From NCBI GenBank assembly GCA_964441505.1, contig CAYTUV010000015.1, positions 1-64,000 of the forward strand: DNA of 64,000 nt, given 5' to 3'. How positions within the stretch are numbered: position 1 is the first letter of the stretch; each line of letters opens with the position of its first letter. Source of the stretch: Fen-1258 sp964441505 (GTDB lineage: Bacteria; Bacteroidota; Ignavibacteria; Ignavibacteriales; Melioribacteraceae). Shown piece after piece: positions 1 to 9,431 of the stretch. The notes beneath the pieces are model-generated. The model worked only from the letters and a program-made list of their open reading frames with translations. It was not told where the DNA came from and did not search any database. A program made the translations under genes and the position numbers.

Positions 1-1561
1 AAAGAATTCTATTCCCTTGAAATTGTTTTTCTCTATATCCGCGCAGAGAATTTGTACCGCCAAGAAAATATAGATCGCTCAATTCAACATTATCTCCCCG
101 TAATTCCCTACCGTGAATACCGAAAGCGGCAACTTGTTTCTGAAATAGCTGCTGGAAAATATTCAAATCAAATTCAAGTCGCTGAAGTGTTATCTCAGTT
201 TTTGTATCCGGTGCAATAAACCCGGACGGACCATTTATTTTTTTAGATATGTACTTGTAAGTATTGTTGAAATAAACTCCTTTTGTCGGCGCATAGAAAT
301 CGTCACGTGTGTCGACTTTGAAATTAACACCACTTGTGAATGCAGAAGAATTAAACACCGTAAAATTTGCCGAACTTAATACGGAAGGAATTGTTGATTG
401 AGTACTGATAAGAATAGAAGCAGATATTTCCTCTGTTGCGAGATACTCAAGCCATCCTTCAAGATCGCGCTGAATGTAAGTTGAATCTTGTTTCCGCTGG
501 AACAATCGGCCTTCAATGTTAAACGGAAAATCGAACAGCCATGGCTCAAGATAACGCAATTCGAGCTCTTGAGATGAACGGTTCTCCTGCTGCCACCGTA
601 AAGACACCGCGCGTCCCGTTCCGAACATGTTTCTTAAATTTACATTTACAAAGCCGGTTAGGTAACCCCTCTCTTTATCATTAGCTGCGGGGACGTATCC
701 CATTATCCCATCAAAAAAATTTGTCTGCTTTTCTTTAACGGATATCTTTAGTACTCCTTGCTGTTTAGAGTTGAAGTAGAAAAGAGGAGTTTCAACAGGC
801 TCAAAAAAGCGTAAACGGTTTAATCGGTTTGGAATATCATCAATTTTTTTTTGCGAATATTCTTCGCCGTTCTTAAACTGAAGCGCTCTAATTATCACAA
901 AATCTTTTGTCTTGTCGTTGCCTTCAATTTCTACTCTATCTATAGTGCTCTTTGTTCCGTCATCTATATACAGTATAAGGTTGGCCAGATGATTTTCGTT
1001 AGTTGAATCGTCTTGGAACTCTATCGATTCAATTTTTATGGAAGAAAATGGAAATCCTTTGTTCTCGTAATAATCGAGTACTTTTGAAAGTGCATAATCA
1101 ATATTTGAATTTGTAAGCGGAGTGTGCTCAAGCTGTGTCAAAAGGTTTGCAACATGCAATGAGTCTCTGACCGGTTGGCCAAAATTGATTTTATAAATGA
1201 GGGTTGGCTTTCCTTCAGCAAGATCTATCTGCAAAGAAAATTTTGCCGAATCGATTTTATTTAATTCAACTTTACTAAACGCAACGTGAAAATATCCTCT
1301 CTCCTGCATTGCATTTGAGATTCTGGATTTTACAGAATCTTCCAGGCCGGTAAACTGTTTTATGCCGTTGGGAATATTGATCCAGCCAAGAAAATCTTTT
1401 TCTGAAAATGTCTTACCGCCGGTGATTTCAATTCTGGATATAGTTTGTGGAAAGATATTTGTAGAGATGACAATTAAAAAAACAACTGCGTGAATAGAAC
1501 ACGAATGACGCTGATTATTATGATTAACGCGGATTAGATCATAAATAATCTTAACTATCAT
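1..1561 (-). CDS. BamA/TamA-like Omp85 outer-membrane protein, 3' end cut by the window
   Basis: I translated this minus-strand reading frame by hand; it stays open to the left edge. A hydrophobic signal-like segment near residues 26-39 (VVFLIVISTNIFPQ) is followed by about three POTRA-like repeats, one with the sequence VEIEGNDKTKDFVIIRAL. A beta-strand-rich region follows and reaches LGGTNSLRGY near the edge, which matches the conserved RGY/RGF loop of Omp85 barrels. The family inserts outer-membrane proteins or secretes substrates through a 16-strand barrel; which branch this one belongs to cannot be decided. The ATG at 1561 gives an unusual N-terminus that reads through an intergenic repeat sequence, so the true start could lie closer to the signal segment. 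It lies 25 bases downstream of the PfkB-family gene on the same strand. Confidence 0.85.
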   Translation of the reverse strand, partial: MIVKIIYDLIRVNHNNQRHSCSIHAVVFLIVISTNIFPQTISRIEITGGKTFSEKDFLGWINIPNGIKQFTGLEDSVKSRISNAMQERGYFHVAFSKVELNKIDSAKFSLQIDLAEGKPTLIYKINFGQPVRDSLHVANLLTQLEHTPLTNSNIDYALSKVLDYYENKGFPFSSIKIESIEFQDDSTNENHLANLILYIDDGTKSTIDRVEIEGNDKTKDFVIIRALQFKNGEEYSQKKIDDIPNRLNRLRFFEPVETPLFYFNSKQQGVLKISVKEKQTNFFDGIMGYVPAANDKERGYLTGFVNVNLRNMFGTGRAVSLRWQQENRSSQELELRYLEPWLFDFPFNIEGRLFQRKQDSTYIQRDLEGWLEYLATEEISASILISTQSTIPSVLSSANFTVFNSSAFTSGVNFKVDTRDDFYAPTKGVYFNNTYKYISKKINGPSGFIAPDTKTEITLQRLEFDLNIFQQLFQKQVAAFGIHGRELRGDNVELSDLYFLGGTNSLRGYREKQFQGNRIL

Positions 1562-1586
1562 AAATAATCTGTGTTCCATATATTAA

Positions 1587-2555
1587 CTAATAATTCGGTG
1601 CGTCATTAATAATCTTCATTTTTTTGCCAATAGAGATGACGTCAACTTGCTCATAAAAATCTTTCATCATCTCAAAAGGAACCTCACATGTTTCCAGCAT
1701 AGAAGCGTTTGCCGCTCCAAGCGCCGTTGCAATTTTGGCAAACTCATCAAACACAAGCGCGGTTTCTAAACCGTAGGCAACTCCAGATACAAAAGCATCA
1801 CCGCTTCCGGTGGCGTCATAAACTTCAACTGCCGGAGGGCTTACTTTATAATGAAAATCAAATTTACCTGCATAGATTGGATTTGCTCCATCCGTCAAAA
1901 AAGCCAGCTTGATGTTTTTTGAGTAGATCTCTTTCAGGAATTCTATTTTTTCGTTTTCGCTTGTTAGTCTAACGTCAAGAGATTTTTCTATTTCATCTAT
2001 ATTGTTATGCAGTACAGTCGGACTTGCATCAATACATTTTTTAAGATGTGAGCCGTAAGTATCCAATATAGAAATTTTGTCGTGCTTGTTCGCAAGTTCA
2101 ATTCCGAAAGGGAAGATGTCATCCGTCTCTTTGCATGGAGAACTGCCCGCAAATATAACAATCGAACAATTCCGGATCATTTTATCAAGCTTGCTTTTGA
2201 ATTCCTCCGACTCTTCCGAAGTAACTGAACTATTCATCCCGAAGAAAGTTGATACGCGTTTATTTTTCTCTTCTACAATTAAATCCGCAACACGCGTTTC
2301 TGATTTTGTGGAGACGACGGAAAAATCGATCTTATCATGTGTCAGACAGTGGCGCAAGGTTTTTCCGGTACTTCCGCCAAGAAAAGTAAATGCGGAGTTC
2401 TGAATTCCAAGGTAGTTTAATTGACGGCTGACATTGATTCCTTTGCCTCCGCGGTAAAATATTTCTTTCCGGCATCTGTTTGTCCTGCCAAGCTCAACAG
2501 TTTCGAAAAATAATCTACGTTCTAAAAGAGGATTAATTGTAACAGTGAGTATCAT
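1587..2555 (-). CDS. PfkB-family sugar kinase (1-phosphofructokinase / tagatose-6-phosphate kinase type)
   Basis: The protein has 322 residues, the usual length for this family. It starts MILTVTINPLLERRLFF, the N-terminus typical of the FruK/LacC branch, has the GGKGINVS substrate loop near residue 36, and has the PfkB signature DATGSGDAFVSGVAYG with the catalytic Asp near residue 250. The family phosphorylates fructose-1-phosphate, fructose-6-phosphate or tagatose-6-phosphate with ATP in the cytoplasm; the exact substrate cannot be read from sequence. No sugar transporter lies nearby, which argues against a dedicated fructose PTS operon. It sits in a minus-strand run with rimO and the Omp85 gene. 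Confidence 0.88.
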   Translation of the reverse strand: MILTVTINPLLERRLFFETVELGRTNRCRKEIFYRGGKGINVSRQLNYLGIQNSAFTFLGGSTGKTLRHCLTHDKIDFSVVSTKSETRVADLIVEEKNKRVSTFFGMNSSVTSEESEEFKSKLDKMIRNCSIVIFAGSSPCKETDDIFPFGIELANKHDKISILDTYGSHLKKCIDASPTVLHNNIDEIEKSLDVRLTSENEKIEFLKEIYSKNIKLAFLTDGANPIYAGKFDFHYKVSPPAVEVYDATGSGDAFVSGVAYGLETALVFDEFAKIATALGAANASMLETCEVPFEMMKDFYEQVDVISIGKKMKIINDAPNY

Positions 2556-2592
2556 TGAAGTGAATTATAGAAATTAAAAAATATCGTTTATT

Positions 2593-2644
2593 AGAACGAA
2601 GAGTGTAGATCTAAAAATTTATCTTACTCATCACTCTACGTTCT
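2593..2644. repeat. Inverted repeat between GWxTD and PfkB genes
   Basis: AGAACGAAGAGTG (2593-2605) pairs with CACTCTACGTTCT (2632-2644), 12 of 13 positions. A third copy of the CACTCTAC motif follows at once. There is no clean U-run on the minus strand, so I read it as an intergenic repeat or weak hairpin and not as a proven terminator. Confidence 0.6.
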
Positions 2645-2654
2645 ACACTCTACA

Positions 2655-3929
2655 TTACTGCCTGTATCCCGGCCATCGGCTGAAATCCGGATCTACTAAC
2701 CGGTAATCACCAAATCCTGTTTGATCTAAGAATACAAAAGATCTGTTCTGTTCGTAGTATTCCCAGATTTCGTATGGTTTTGAATTCGAATCCAGAGGAT
2801 GTCTTTCAACAGCACTTGGCGGACCGAACGTAATAAAGATCATTCCCATATCGCTGTGCCATCCCTCCCCGAAACCTCTGAAATTTTTATTAGCATAATC
2901 GACACGTCTATAATATTCATTCATAATCGGATTGTCTTCATCTTTAAGATTCGGTTTCTTCCTCTCCCAGAACGCGAGGAACCTTTCAAACCTTTCATCA
3001 AGTTCTTTGGCATCTTTTATATAATTTAATTCTGCAGGCGATGCTATGTATAGCATCTGAGCGATTGCTTTATCCAGATCATTTATTGAAGAGGGAATGC
3101 CTTCTATTTTGGAGATAAACTTCTTTGATGTGGAAGTTATCTCTTCACGGTTTACGTCCTTAAGTTTAACTGATAAAGAAAAATTCCCAACAGAAAAATT
3201 AGTATTGCTGATTGTATGATTAAAAGAATTGGTGCCCTGCTGAAGCGTCTGCGGATCTTCTTGTGTGAGAGAAACATTTTTCTTCAGGTCAGTTAACGTA
3301 TATTCAAGTACCACATCCTGTTTCTTGTCTGAGTAAATATCAAAGTAGAAGGAGAGTGTAGTCTGTTTACTTTTTACCGAACTTGAAATGTTCGGAATGA
3401 TTTTTTCACCATCAGATTTTTTAACTATTTCCGAAATCAGCATCAGATCACTCAAACCGGCAGAGTTGGAAATCTCACGGACAGTTATAGGAAATTCTCT
3501 TGCCGAAATTCTCCGGGAATCGGAGTCTTCTACAATGCATTTCACAATATATTTCCCCGGCGCCAGATCGTAAGATTTGTAGGTGATAAAATAATTGGAG
3601 GTTGATAAAGTCTGATTAAAATCATCTGACGAAACTTTCTCTTTCCAGTTACGTTCAAATATTATGTTGCTTTTCGCTTCATCCCAAAATGTAAGAGTTA
3701 CGTTAAAGCCGCCCAAAAAACGATCGTCTTTTTTGATGAACGAAATATTTGAATTAGGCACCTGAACGAATACATCGATCCGGGTTTTATTTTCTATATC
3801 ACTCTTATAACCGGCATAATCGACAAAGAAATTACCCGAGCTAACAATGGCATTTTTCTCGGAGGAATATTCAACCTGAGCTGATAAAACCGATACGAAT
3901 ACAAACGATAACAATAATAATTTTTTCAC
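2655..3929 (-). CDS. GWxTD domain-containing secreted protein
   Basis: The 424-residue protein has a Sec-type signal peptide (MKKLLLLSFVFVSVLSAQ). Beta-rich repeats fill residues 25-265. The C-terminal 150 residues hold the GWxTD region: a helical part with FLAFWERKKPN, then MGMIFITFGPPSAVERHP and EIWEYY. This domain is found mainly in the Bacteroidota/Acidobacteriota lineages and its biochemical role is unknown. The stop abuts the rimO stop side (one-base spacing), so the two are probably co-transcribed. The protein is probably periplasmic. Confidence 0.85.
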   Translation of the reverse strand: MKKLLLLSFVFVSVLSAQVEYSSEKNAIVSSGNFFVDYAGYKSDIENKTRIDVFVQVPNSNISFIKKDDRFLGGFNVTLTFWDEAKSNIIFERNWKEKVSSDDFNQTLSTSNYFITYKSYDLAPGKYIVKCIVEDSDSRRISAREFPITVREISNSAGLSDLMLISEIVKKSDGEKIIPNISSSVKSKQTTLSFYFDIYSDKKQDVVLEYTLTDLKKNVSLTQEDPQTLQQGTNSFNHTISNTNFSVGNFSLSVKLKDVNREEITSTSKKFISKIEGIPSSINDLDKAIAQMLYIASPAELNYIKDAKELDERFERFLAFWERKKPNLKDEDNPIMNEYYRRVDYANKNFRGFGEGWHSDMGMIFITFGPPSAVERHPLDSNSKPYEIWEYYEQNRSFVFLDQTGFGDYRLVDPDFSRWPGYRQ

Positions 3930-5237
3930 TTATGATACTCCTTTCTTCGAAATCAAATTACCAAATAAATCATACTCATTGCAATCGTAAATATCAACGT
4001 TATAAAATTCACCTATTCTCAACTTATTATTATACGCGTTTATCAATACTTCGCCGTCAACCTCCGGTGCATCTCGCTCGGAGCGGGCTATGTAATTTTC
4101 TCCGTCTAAGGAATCAATAACCACCTTCATCCTTGTTCCAACGAAATTCCGGTTTTTCGCTTCCGAAATTTCTTTTTGGATTTCCATTAATGTTGCTTTG
4201 CGTTCTTCTTTTATTTCCGGCGAAACCGGATCACCAAGAATAAAACTTGGTGTGTTCTCCTCTACAGAATATGTGAAAACGCCAAAACGGTCGAACTTTA
4301 TATCTCGCACGAATTTGCAAAGTTCCTCGAATTCTTTTTCTTTTTCGTTAGGATAACCGACAATGAAAGTTGTGCGAAGAGTAAGACCCGGAATCTTTTC
4401 CTGAAGTGTAGTTAGAAGTTCTCTTGTCCTTCTCTGAGTGATTCCCCGGCGCATCGATTTGAGAACCGGATCGGAAATATGCTGGAGAGGAACATCGATA
4501 TATTTACAGATTTTCGGATTACTGGTTATCTCGCTCATCAGATCATCAGGGAAATGGGAAAGGTAAACATATAGAAGCCGAATCCACTCTATACCGGATA
4601 TTGCCGAGAGTTTACGAAGCAACTCAGCAAGATTTCTTTTTCCGTAGAGATCAATACCGTAGTCTGTTGTATCCTGTCCGATAATAACTAACTCTTTTAC
4701 TCCTTGATTTGCGAGAGAGGTTGCTTCGGTAATCAGTTCATCCATAGGTTTTGTTTTATGAAGTCCGCGCATAAGCGGAATTGCACAGAAGGAACATGGG
4801 TTATCACACCCTTCACTGATCTTAAGATACGCGAAATGCTTTGGCGTTGTAATAACACGCTCACCCAGCAGTTCATATTTTAAATTGCCCCCGAATTCTT
4901 TCACAATTCCTTCGTATGCTTCCGTACCGAAGAAAGCATCGACCTCGGGAATTTCTTTTCTGAGGTCATCCATGTATCGTTCGGAGAGACAACCGGCAAC
5001 AACAACTTTATTAATCTTTCCCTGCTTCTTCATTTCAATAGCCGAAAGAATTGTATTAACAGATTCTTCTTTGGCCGCATCAATGAATCCGCATGTATTT
5101 ATTACAATTGCATTTGCCAAGTTCGGATCGTTAACCAGATCGAACTTATTGTTTTTGAATTGGCTCATCAACCGTTCGGAATCAACTGTATTCTTGGAAC
5201 AACCGAGAGTGATTATGGATATTTTGTTTTCGCTCAT
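3930..5237 (-). CDS. rimO: Ribosomal protein S12 (Asp) methylthiotransferase RimO
   Basis: RimO is a radical-SAM enzyme with two iron-sulphur clusters that methylthiolates a conserved aspartate of ribosomal protein S12. The 435-residue length fits. The N-terminal UPF0004 domain starts with TLGCSKNTVDSE, which contains the first cluster Cys and the RimO-type GCSKN. The radical-SAM motif GCDNPCSFCAIP (CxxxCxxC) follows near residue 145, and a C-terminal TRAM domain covers about the last 65 residues. The related MiaB is encoded separately at 15.6 kb and has the MiaB-type GCQMN, so the two paralogues can be told apart. Confidence 0.93.
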   Translation of the reverse strand: MSENKISIITLGCSKNTVDSERLMSQFKNNKFDLVNDPNLANAIVINTCGFIDAAKEESVNTILSAIEMKKQGKINKVVVAGCLSERYMDDLRKEIPEVDAFFGTEAYEGIVKEFGGNLKYELLGERVITTPKHFAYLKISEGCDNPCSFCAIPLMRGLHKTKPMDELITEATSLANQGVKELVIIGQDTTDYGIDLYGKRNLAELLRKLSAISGIEWIRLLYVYLSHFPDDLMSEITSNPKICKYIDVPLQHISDPVLKSMRRGITQRRTRELLTTLQEKIPGLTLRTTFIVGYPNEKEKEFEELCKFVRDIKFDRFGVFTYSVEENTPSFILGDPVSPEIKEERKATLMEIQKEISEAKNRNFVGTRMKVVIDSLDGENYIARSERDAPEVDGEVLINAYNNKLRIGEFYNVDIYDCNEYDLFGNLISKKGVS

Positions 5238-5334
5238 GAATTCTTTCTATTGGCACGCAGATTTTTTAAGATGTTTATGATTCTTCTGATAGCAAAAGAT
5301 CATAAGCAATCATAATGATCAGCGTTCTATTTTT
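5238..5334. repeat. Intergenic repeat of the 'ATCAGCGTTCTAT' type
   Basis: This short gap holds repetitive sequence (GGCACGCAGATTTTTTAAG and CATAATGATCAGCGTTCTAT). The same words recur at about 1500-1590, 14,965-15,010 and 17,430-17,505. They look like degenerate members of a dispersed intergenic family of this genome. Confidence 0.55.
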
Positions 5335-6165
5335 TTATTTTACAAAAAAAGTGAGGTAAAGATAAACAATTGGCGCTGTGAATAATAACGAATCGAAGCG
5401 GTCAAAAATTCCGCCGTGACCGGGAATGATTGAGGAAGAGTCTTTAACATGTGTATCGCGCTTCAGCAGACTTTCCACCAGGTCCCCAATCTGACCAAAC
5501 GCGCCGACGATAAAGCCAATGGCAATTGCATCACGCAAAGTCATAAATTCAAGAATAAGTTCACGGGCTGCGATCATACCGGCGACTGCAAAAACAAAAC
5601 CGGCAACAGCGCCTTCCCAGCTTTTCTTCGGACTAACTCGCGGCATCAATTTATGAAGTCCGTAGGCGCTACCGACAAAATACGCTGCTGAATCACATAT
5701 CCAGATAGATACAAAGATTGAGATAATTAAATATCCTCCCTGAGAATAGGTGAAAACAGAATCGCTGTAGAACTCCCGCAGGTCGACTATCGCCGCGGCA
5801 AAGAATCCGATGTAAAATATTCCAAGCAGAGTAGCACCGAGATTAGCAATTGCAGATTCCTTATTCCGGAAAAGTTCAAACAATAAAAGAAGTCCGACCA
5901 CGATAAGGAAGAATATGTGGTAATCAATAAAGTTTTTGTATTCGTTGATTATGATTAACCCTACGGCAGAATATCCAATGAGTTTACTAGGGTAGCTGTG
6001 TTTATTGCGCAGCATTTTAGAATATTCATAATATGAGATGAGGCCGATGGCAAGGACAAAAATCAGAAATGGAATTTTGCCGACAAGGGAGACCAGAACA
6101 ATTAACGGAACGCCGACTAATGTTACTAAAACCCGTGTAGATAAATTATTCATTTTTTTTGACAT
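5335..6165 (-). CDS. cdsA: Phosphatidate cytidylyltransferase (CDP-diglyceride synthase)
   Basis: CdsA makes CDP-diacylglycerol from phosphatidate and CTP, the branch point of phospholipid synthesis. The 276-residue protein has about eight hydrophobic segments. Its C-terminus carries the family signature: KRDTHVKDSS, then IPGHGGIFDRFDS, with the metal-binding Asp residues. SPKKSWEG lies just before it, as in other CdsA proteins. It lies directly after the DUF2007 gene (one-base spacing), so it is part of a minus-strand operon acting in the inner membrane. Confidence 0.93.
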   Translation of the reverse strand: MSKKMNNLSTRVLVTLVGVPLIVLVSLVGKIPFLIFVLAIGLISYYEYSKMLRNKHSYPSKLIGYSAVGLIIINEYKNFIDYHIFFLIVVGLLLLFELFRNKESAIANLGATLLGIFYIGFFAAAIVDLREFYSDSVFTYSQGGYLIISIFVSIWICDSAAYFVGSAYGLHKLMPRVSPKKSWEGAVAGFVFAVAGMIAARELILEFMTLRDAIAIGFIVGAFGQIGDLVESLLKRDTHVKDSSSIIPGHGGIFDRFDSLLFTAPIVYLYLTFFVK

Positions 6166-6507
6166 CTATTCCTCGTCATCAAGTTTTGTACTATTGATAT
6201 CGTTAATAATTGAGCGGGCTTCATCAGCGTCTTTTTTCTTCACCATCAATTTAACAGGTGAGACTCCGCCGAAAGAAAGATAATTGCGGTCTAGCTTTGA
6301 AATAATAATAGATTCGATCTCAGCACCATTGAGATTGGCTTTGAACATCTCAGCTTCAATAAGATCTGAAGTTACATAGATAACCACCCAGTCTTTTGGA
6401 TGAATAAGATTTCCTTCGAACTGCTCGATAGAAATTAATTCTGTTCCGCAATCAACGCATGTTTTGACATTATCTAAATATTCGCATTCGCATTTCGGGC
6501 AGATCAT
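6166..6507 (-). CDS. Zinc-ribbon plus DUF2007 putative signal-transducing protein
   Basis: The 113-residue protein starts with a compact zinc ribbon (CPKCECEYLDNVKTCVDCG, two CxxC pairs) and continues with a DUF2007 domain (VVIYVTSDLIEAEMFKANL, then a KKDADEA stretch). DUF2007 has a ferredoxin-like fold similar to PII signal proteins, but its ligand is not known. It overlaps the CPBP protease gene by four bases (ATGA) and abuts cdsA, so the three are probably translated from one message. A link to membrane-lipid control is only suggested by that order. Confidence 0.75.
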   Translation of the reverse strand: MICPKCECEYLDNVKTCVDCGTELISIEQFEGNLIHPKDWVVIYVTSDLIEAEMFKANLNGAEIESIIISKLDRNYLSFGGVSPVKLMVKKKDADEARSIINDINSTKLDDEE

Positions 6508-7472
6508 AATTCCTCCTCTTTACTTGAAACAAGTCTGGCATAGTTGGTCTTAATATAAAAAATATAAGCGACGAAAAGAGTTCCGAATATCGCAAAGCTT
6601 ATCAGTTGTGGGAAAAGTGATTCGGTTTTGCTTGCGGCGGTCTTAATCAATTCATCACTTCCGACAAGGAAAAACGCAAGAACGGCAATCAAATTATTAA
6701 TGAAGTGTAAAATTATTGGAACAAAGATGGAGTCACTTATAAAAGCGGCGAATCCGAAAAAAGCTCCAAGAGCAATTAAGGGAAGCAATCCGTAGGGATT
6801 GAAATGATATAATCCGAAAAAGACTGCGGTGATGAAAATACTCCAGAATGGTTTCAGTTTTTGCTCAAAACTTTTTTGAACGAATCCGCGAAATAAGGTC
6901 TCTTCGCACAATGCCGGAATAACCGCCACAACAAAAATAATAAATGTTGCTTCGAATACGGAGTGTGATGTAAGCAGACTTCCGTAAGTCTTCTCCACCA
7001 GATCATCAAGTTTATCCAACATGTTTGTAATTGATTTTACAAAAGGACTGATGTCTGCAAGTTTTTGAAGAACAAAGTTTTGTATTGAAAGAAAATACTG
7101 AAGCAGCGGGGTTAAGAGAATCAATCCAACAACGAAAATTCCTATTTCTTTTAGGGAGGGAAATTTCACGCGAAGTATGAAAGTCGTATTTTCCTTATAA
7201 ACATAGCGTGCAAAAATTAGAGTCGGTAAAAGCATCAAGAGAATTTGACCGCCCGTTGTGAGCAAACGTACCGCATTTACATCCGCTTTCTCAAAGTTAA
7301 ACCCGAAAATCGTAAGGGTTAGAAGTACCCCGCCGATCTGGTAGAGAAGAAATATTCCAATGAGCGCAATAAATGCGGCATTAAGAGGCGGAATTGTTGA
7401 AAATGGCTTTACAAATTCAGCATCCGGTTCTTTCTCTTTCTGTTCATCCTGATTTTGAAAATCTTCATTCAT
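6504..7472 (-). CDS. CPBP-family intramembrane metalloprotease
   Basis: The protein has 322 residues and about eight membrane segments. The three CPBP (Rce1-like) motifs are present: EETLFRGF (EExxxR) near residue 192, FGLYHFNP (FxxxH) near 225, and HFINN (HxxxN) near 262. These place catalytic Glu and His residues inside the membrane. Some relatives process prenylated or bacteriocin-like peptides; the substrate here is unknown. The N-terminus is hydrophilic and acidic. It is the first gene of the group that continues with the DUF2007 gene and cdsA. Confidence 0.88.
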   Translation of the reverse strand: MNEDFQNQDEQKEKEPDAEFVKPFSTIPPLNAAFIALIGIFLLYQIGGVLLTLTIFGFNFEKADVNAVRLLTTGGQILLMLLPTLIFARYVYKENTTFILRVKFPSLKEIGIFVVGLILLTPLLQYFLSIQNFVLQKLADISPFVKSITNMLDKLDDLVEKTYGSLLTSHSVFEATFIIFVVAVIPALCEETLFRGFVQKSFEQKLKPFWSIFITAVFFGLYHFNPYGLLPLIALGAFFGFAAFISDSIFVPIILHFINNLIAVLAFFLVGSDELIKTAASKTESLFPQLISFAIFGTLFVAYIFYIKTNYARLVSSKEEEL

Positions 7473-7545
7473 AGTAAATTAAAATTATAAAAAAGAGGAG
7501 TGAGTTGCCTAATATTATAGCTGATTAGATCTCTGAAATTGAAAA

Positions 7546-8394
7546 TTATTTCCTCTTCGCCTTCAATTCACCTGCTAATCCGCTGTAGCTACTTAATTCA
7601 GCATCAATCGACCCAACGAGAACTTTCGTTTTTACTTTTATTGGAATTTTTATAGCGTCGTCAGTAAGCCAGACAATAATGCTTCCTTCGCTTTTGAATA
7701 ACCCGCCCTCCTGAACAAGCGGCTCAAGAATAATGCAATCGAACTTACCGGCTGTTACAGAAACTGTTTCTTTGCCTCTGTAGAGAATGGCAAGTGGATA
7801 AGTTTTGTCTTTGTAAAAATTTTCAAGATATACTTTGTCCCCCTCTTTCATTTTCGAGTAATCGAAAGTGCGTGCGAGATACAAAGCCGAGACAATATCA
7901 TGCACATATTTAGGAATGTCGTAGGATCCCTCCGAAGTCTTTGCTTTCATTTTACGCTGATCAAAGAAAGCCGAGAAATCGCGTGTGTAGCCGCCTTCAC
8001 GGATATGCTGTTCAAAACGCCACGGGAAAATTCCTTCTACATCGATGAATGTTTCGTAGTGGTCTCTTACCTTATAGAAAGGATCGAAAGTTGAAACAGA
8101 ACTCACATTAAATTTTACGTTGTAAACGTCACGTCCTGCAATCTTAACAATTTTTGGAATTGAGTATTCCGCATAACCGGCTGTAATAAATCCGTAATTC
8201 ACTTCAAACGTAAGTTTCTCACCAAGCTTAAAAGCTTTGTTCTCAATTTTTCTAAATTCACTTTTCTGAGAATATGAATTACCGGTGAAAAAGATTATGA
8301 GCACGAGCATGATCACGAAATAATAATATATCTTGATCTTGCTTATAATCTTACTCTTCTTAAAGAAATTGCCAAATCTTATACCCGACTTCAT
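7546..8394 (-). CDS. DUF3108 domain-containing exported protein
   Basis: The 282-residue protein has an N-terminal hydrophobic anchor (YYYFVIMLVLIIFFTGNSYS). It then matches DUF3108: GEKLTFEVNYGFITAGYAEY, FYKVRDHYETFID, and an SGSIIVWLTDD-like strand near the end. DUF3108 proteins are periplasmic beta-rich proteins of unknown function. The start overlaps the end of the glycosyltransferase gene by four bases, suggesting translational coupling and a role at the cell envelope. Confidence 0.78.
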   Translation of the reverse strand: MKSGIRFGNFFKKSKIISKIKIYYYFVIMLVLIIFFTGNSYSQKSEFRKIENKAFKLGEKLTFEVNYGFITAGYAEYSIPKIVKIAGRDVYNVKFNVSSVSTFDPFYKVRDHYETFIDVEGIFPWRFEQHIREGGYTRDFSAFFDQRKMKAKTSEGSYDIPKYVHDIVSALYLARTFDYSKMKEGDKVYLENFYKDKTYPLAILYRGKETVSVTAGKFDCIILEPLVQEGGLFKSEGSIIVWLTDDAIKIPIKVKTKVLVGSIDAELSSYSGLAGELKAKRK

Positions 8395-9431
8395 TTTCTC
8401 TCCGATGCTGCTTTAGCAAGAAACATTTTAGCTGCCGCGGCAACTTCATCTACACTAATGCTATCCATGCAATTAAGCCTCTCGCACTGACTGCGTGTGC
8501 AATTATTACAATCAATTGCCGGCAGAAATATTTTCCTCTTTGTAGTATAAGGTCCCCATCGCTTTGGAGATGCCGCCGTAAATTTTGGATAAAACCCGAT
8601 TACATTCTTACCCAGGGCAGCGGCAATATGAATCGGTCCGGTGGAATTTGCAATCATGAGATCGCTATAATCGATCAGTGCTATTAGCTCGCTCAAATTA
8701 TAATTGCCCGCCAGGTTAATTGTTGATCTATTAAAAACGAGCGACTGGCAAAGTTCCTTCTCGGCGGCGGTGCCTGTGATGAGTATCTCAAATTGTCCAT
8801 CCGAAAGTTCGCTGACTATTCTCTTCATCTTTTCAATCGGCAGGTCAACCGCACTTCCGCCGCTTCCGGGATGAACTATTATAATTTTTTTCGAAAAATC
8901 TATCCCGAATTTTATCAGATCATTTTTAATTTTTTCTTTAGTTGTTTGTGAGGGAGAAATTCCGAAAGAGACATTCTCTTCGTTCACACGTTCATTAATT
9001 CCTAATTGCTGAAGAAGACGGACGTTGTACTCAAGTTCGTGCTTCTCGCCATATTTTCTGTGTTCGTAAATTCTTTTATTGAAAAAAAACGAATACCAGC
9101 GGTAGCCGGTTCCAATTCTTGTTTTTATGTTGGAGAGAAAAAGTATAAGCGAAATTGCATATGTCGGATGGACGACAACACAAGCATCAAATTTTATTTT
9201 CAGCAGGGCAATATTTTTTCCGACCGAAGGTTTTCCGTTTTCCTCCTTCAGCGTAATCACGTCATCGATAAACGGATTGTTCTCCGCAAGCGGTTTTGTG
9301 TAATGCCGCAGTAGAAAAGTCACTTTGCAATCCGGAAAATGCTTCTTGATAATTGCCGCCATCGGGAGTGAAAGAACAACATCACCAATGCGGTCGGTAC
9401 GGACAATTAAAATATTTTTTGGTGGATTCAT
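8391..9431 (-). CDS. Glycosyltransferase family 9 (ADP-heptose-type LPS heptosyltransferase)
   Basis: The 346-residue protein starts ILIVRTDRIGDVVLSLPM, the GT9 N-terminal motif with the invariant Asp. The C-terminal half has IIVHPGSGGSA and ANSTGPIHIAAALG, the nucleotide-sugar binding motifs of the family. A Cys-rich tail (CNNCTRSQCERLNC) is typical of heptosyltransferase-like members. It probably transfers heptose or a related sugar onto lipid A core in the cytoplasm. It overlaps its neighbours by four bases on both sides. Confidence 0.9.
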   Translation of the reverse strand: MNPPKNILIVRTDRIGDVVLSLPMAAIIKKHFPDCKVTFLLRHYTKPLAENNPFIDDVITLKEENGKPSVGKNIALLKIKFDACVVVHPTYAISLILFLSNIKTRIGTGYRWYSFFFNKRIYEHRKYGEKHELEYNVRLLQQLGINERVNEENVSFGISPSQTTKEKIKNDLIKFGIDFSKKIIIVHPGSGGSAVDLPIEKMKRIVSELSDGQFEILITGTAAEKELCQSLVFNRSTINLAGNYNLSELIALIDYSDLMIANSTGPIHIAAALGKNVIGFYPKFTAASPKRWGPYTTKRKIFLPAIDCNNCTRSQCERLNCMDSISVDEVAAAAKMFLAKAASERK

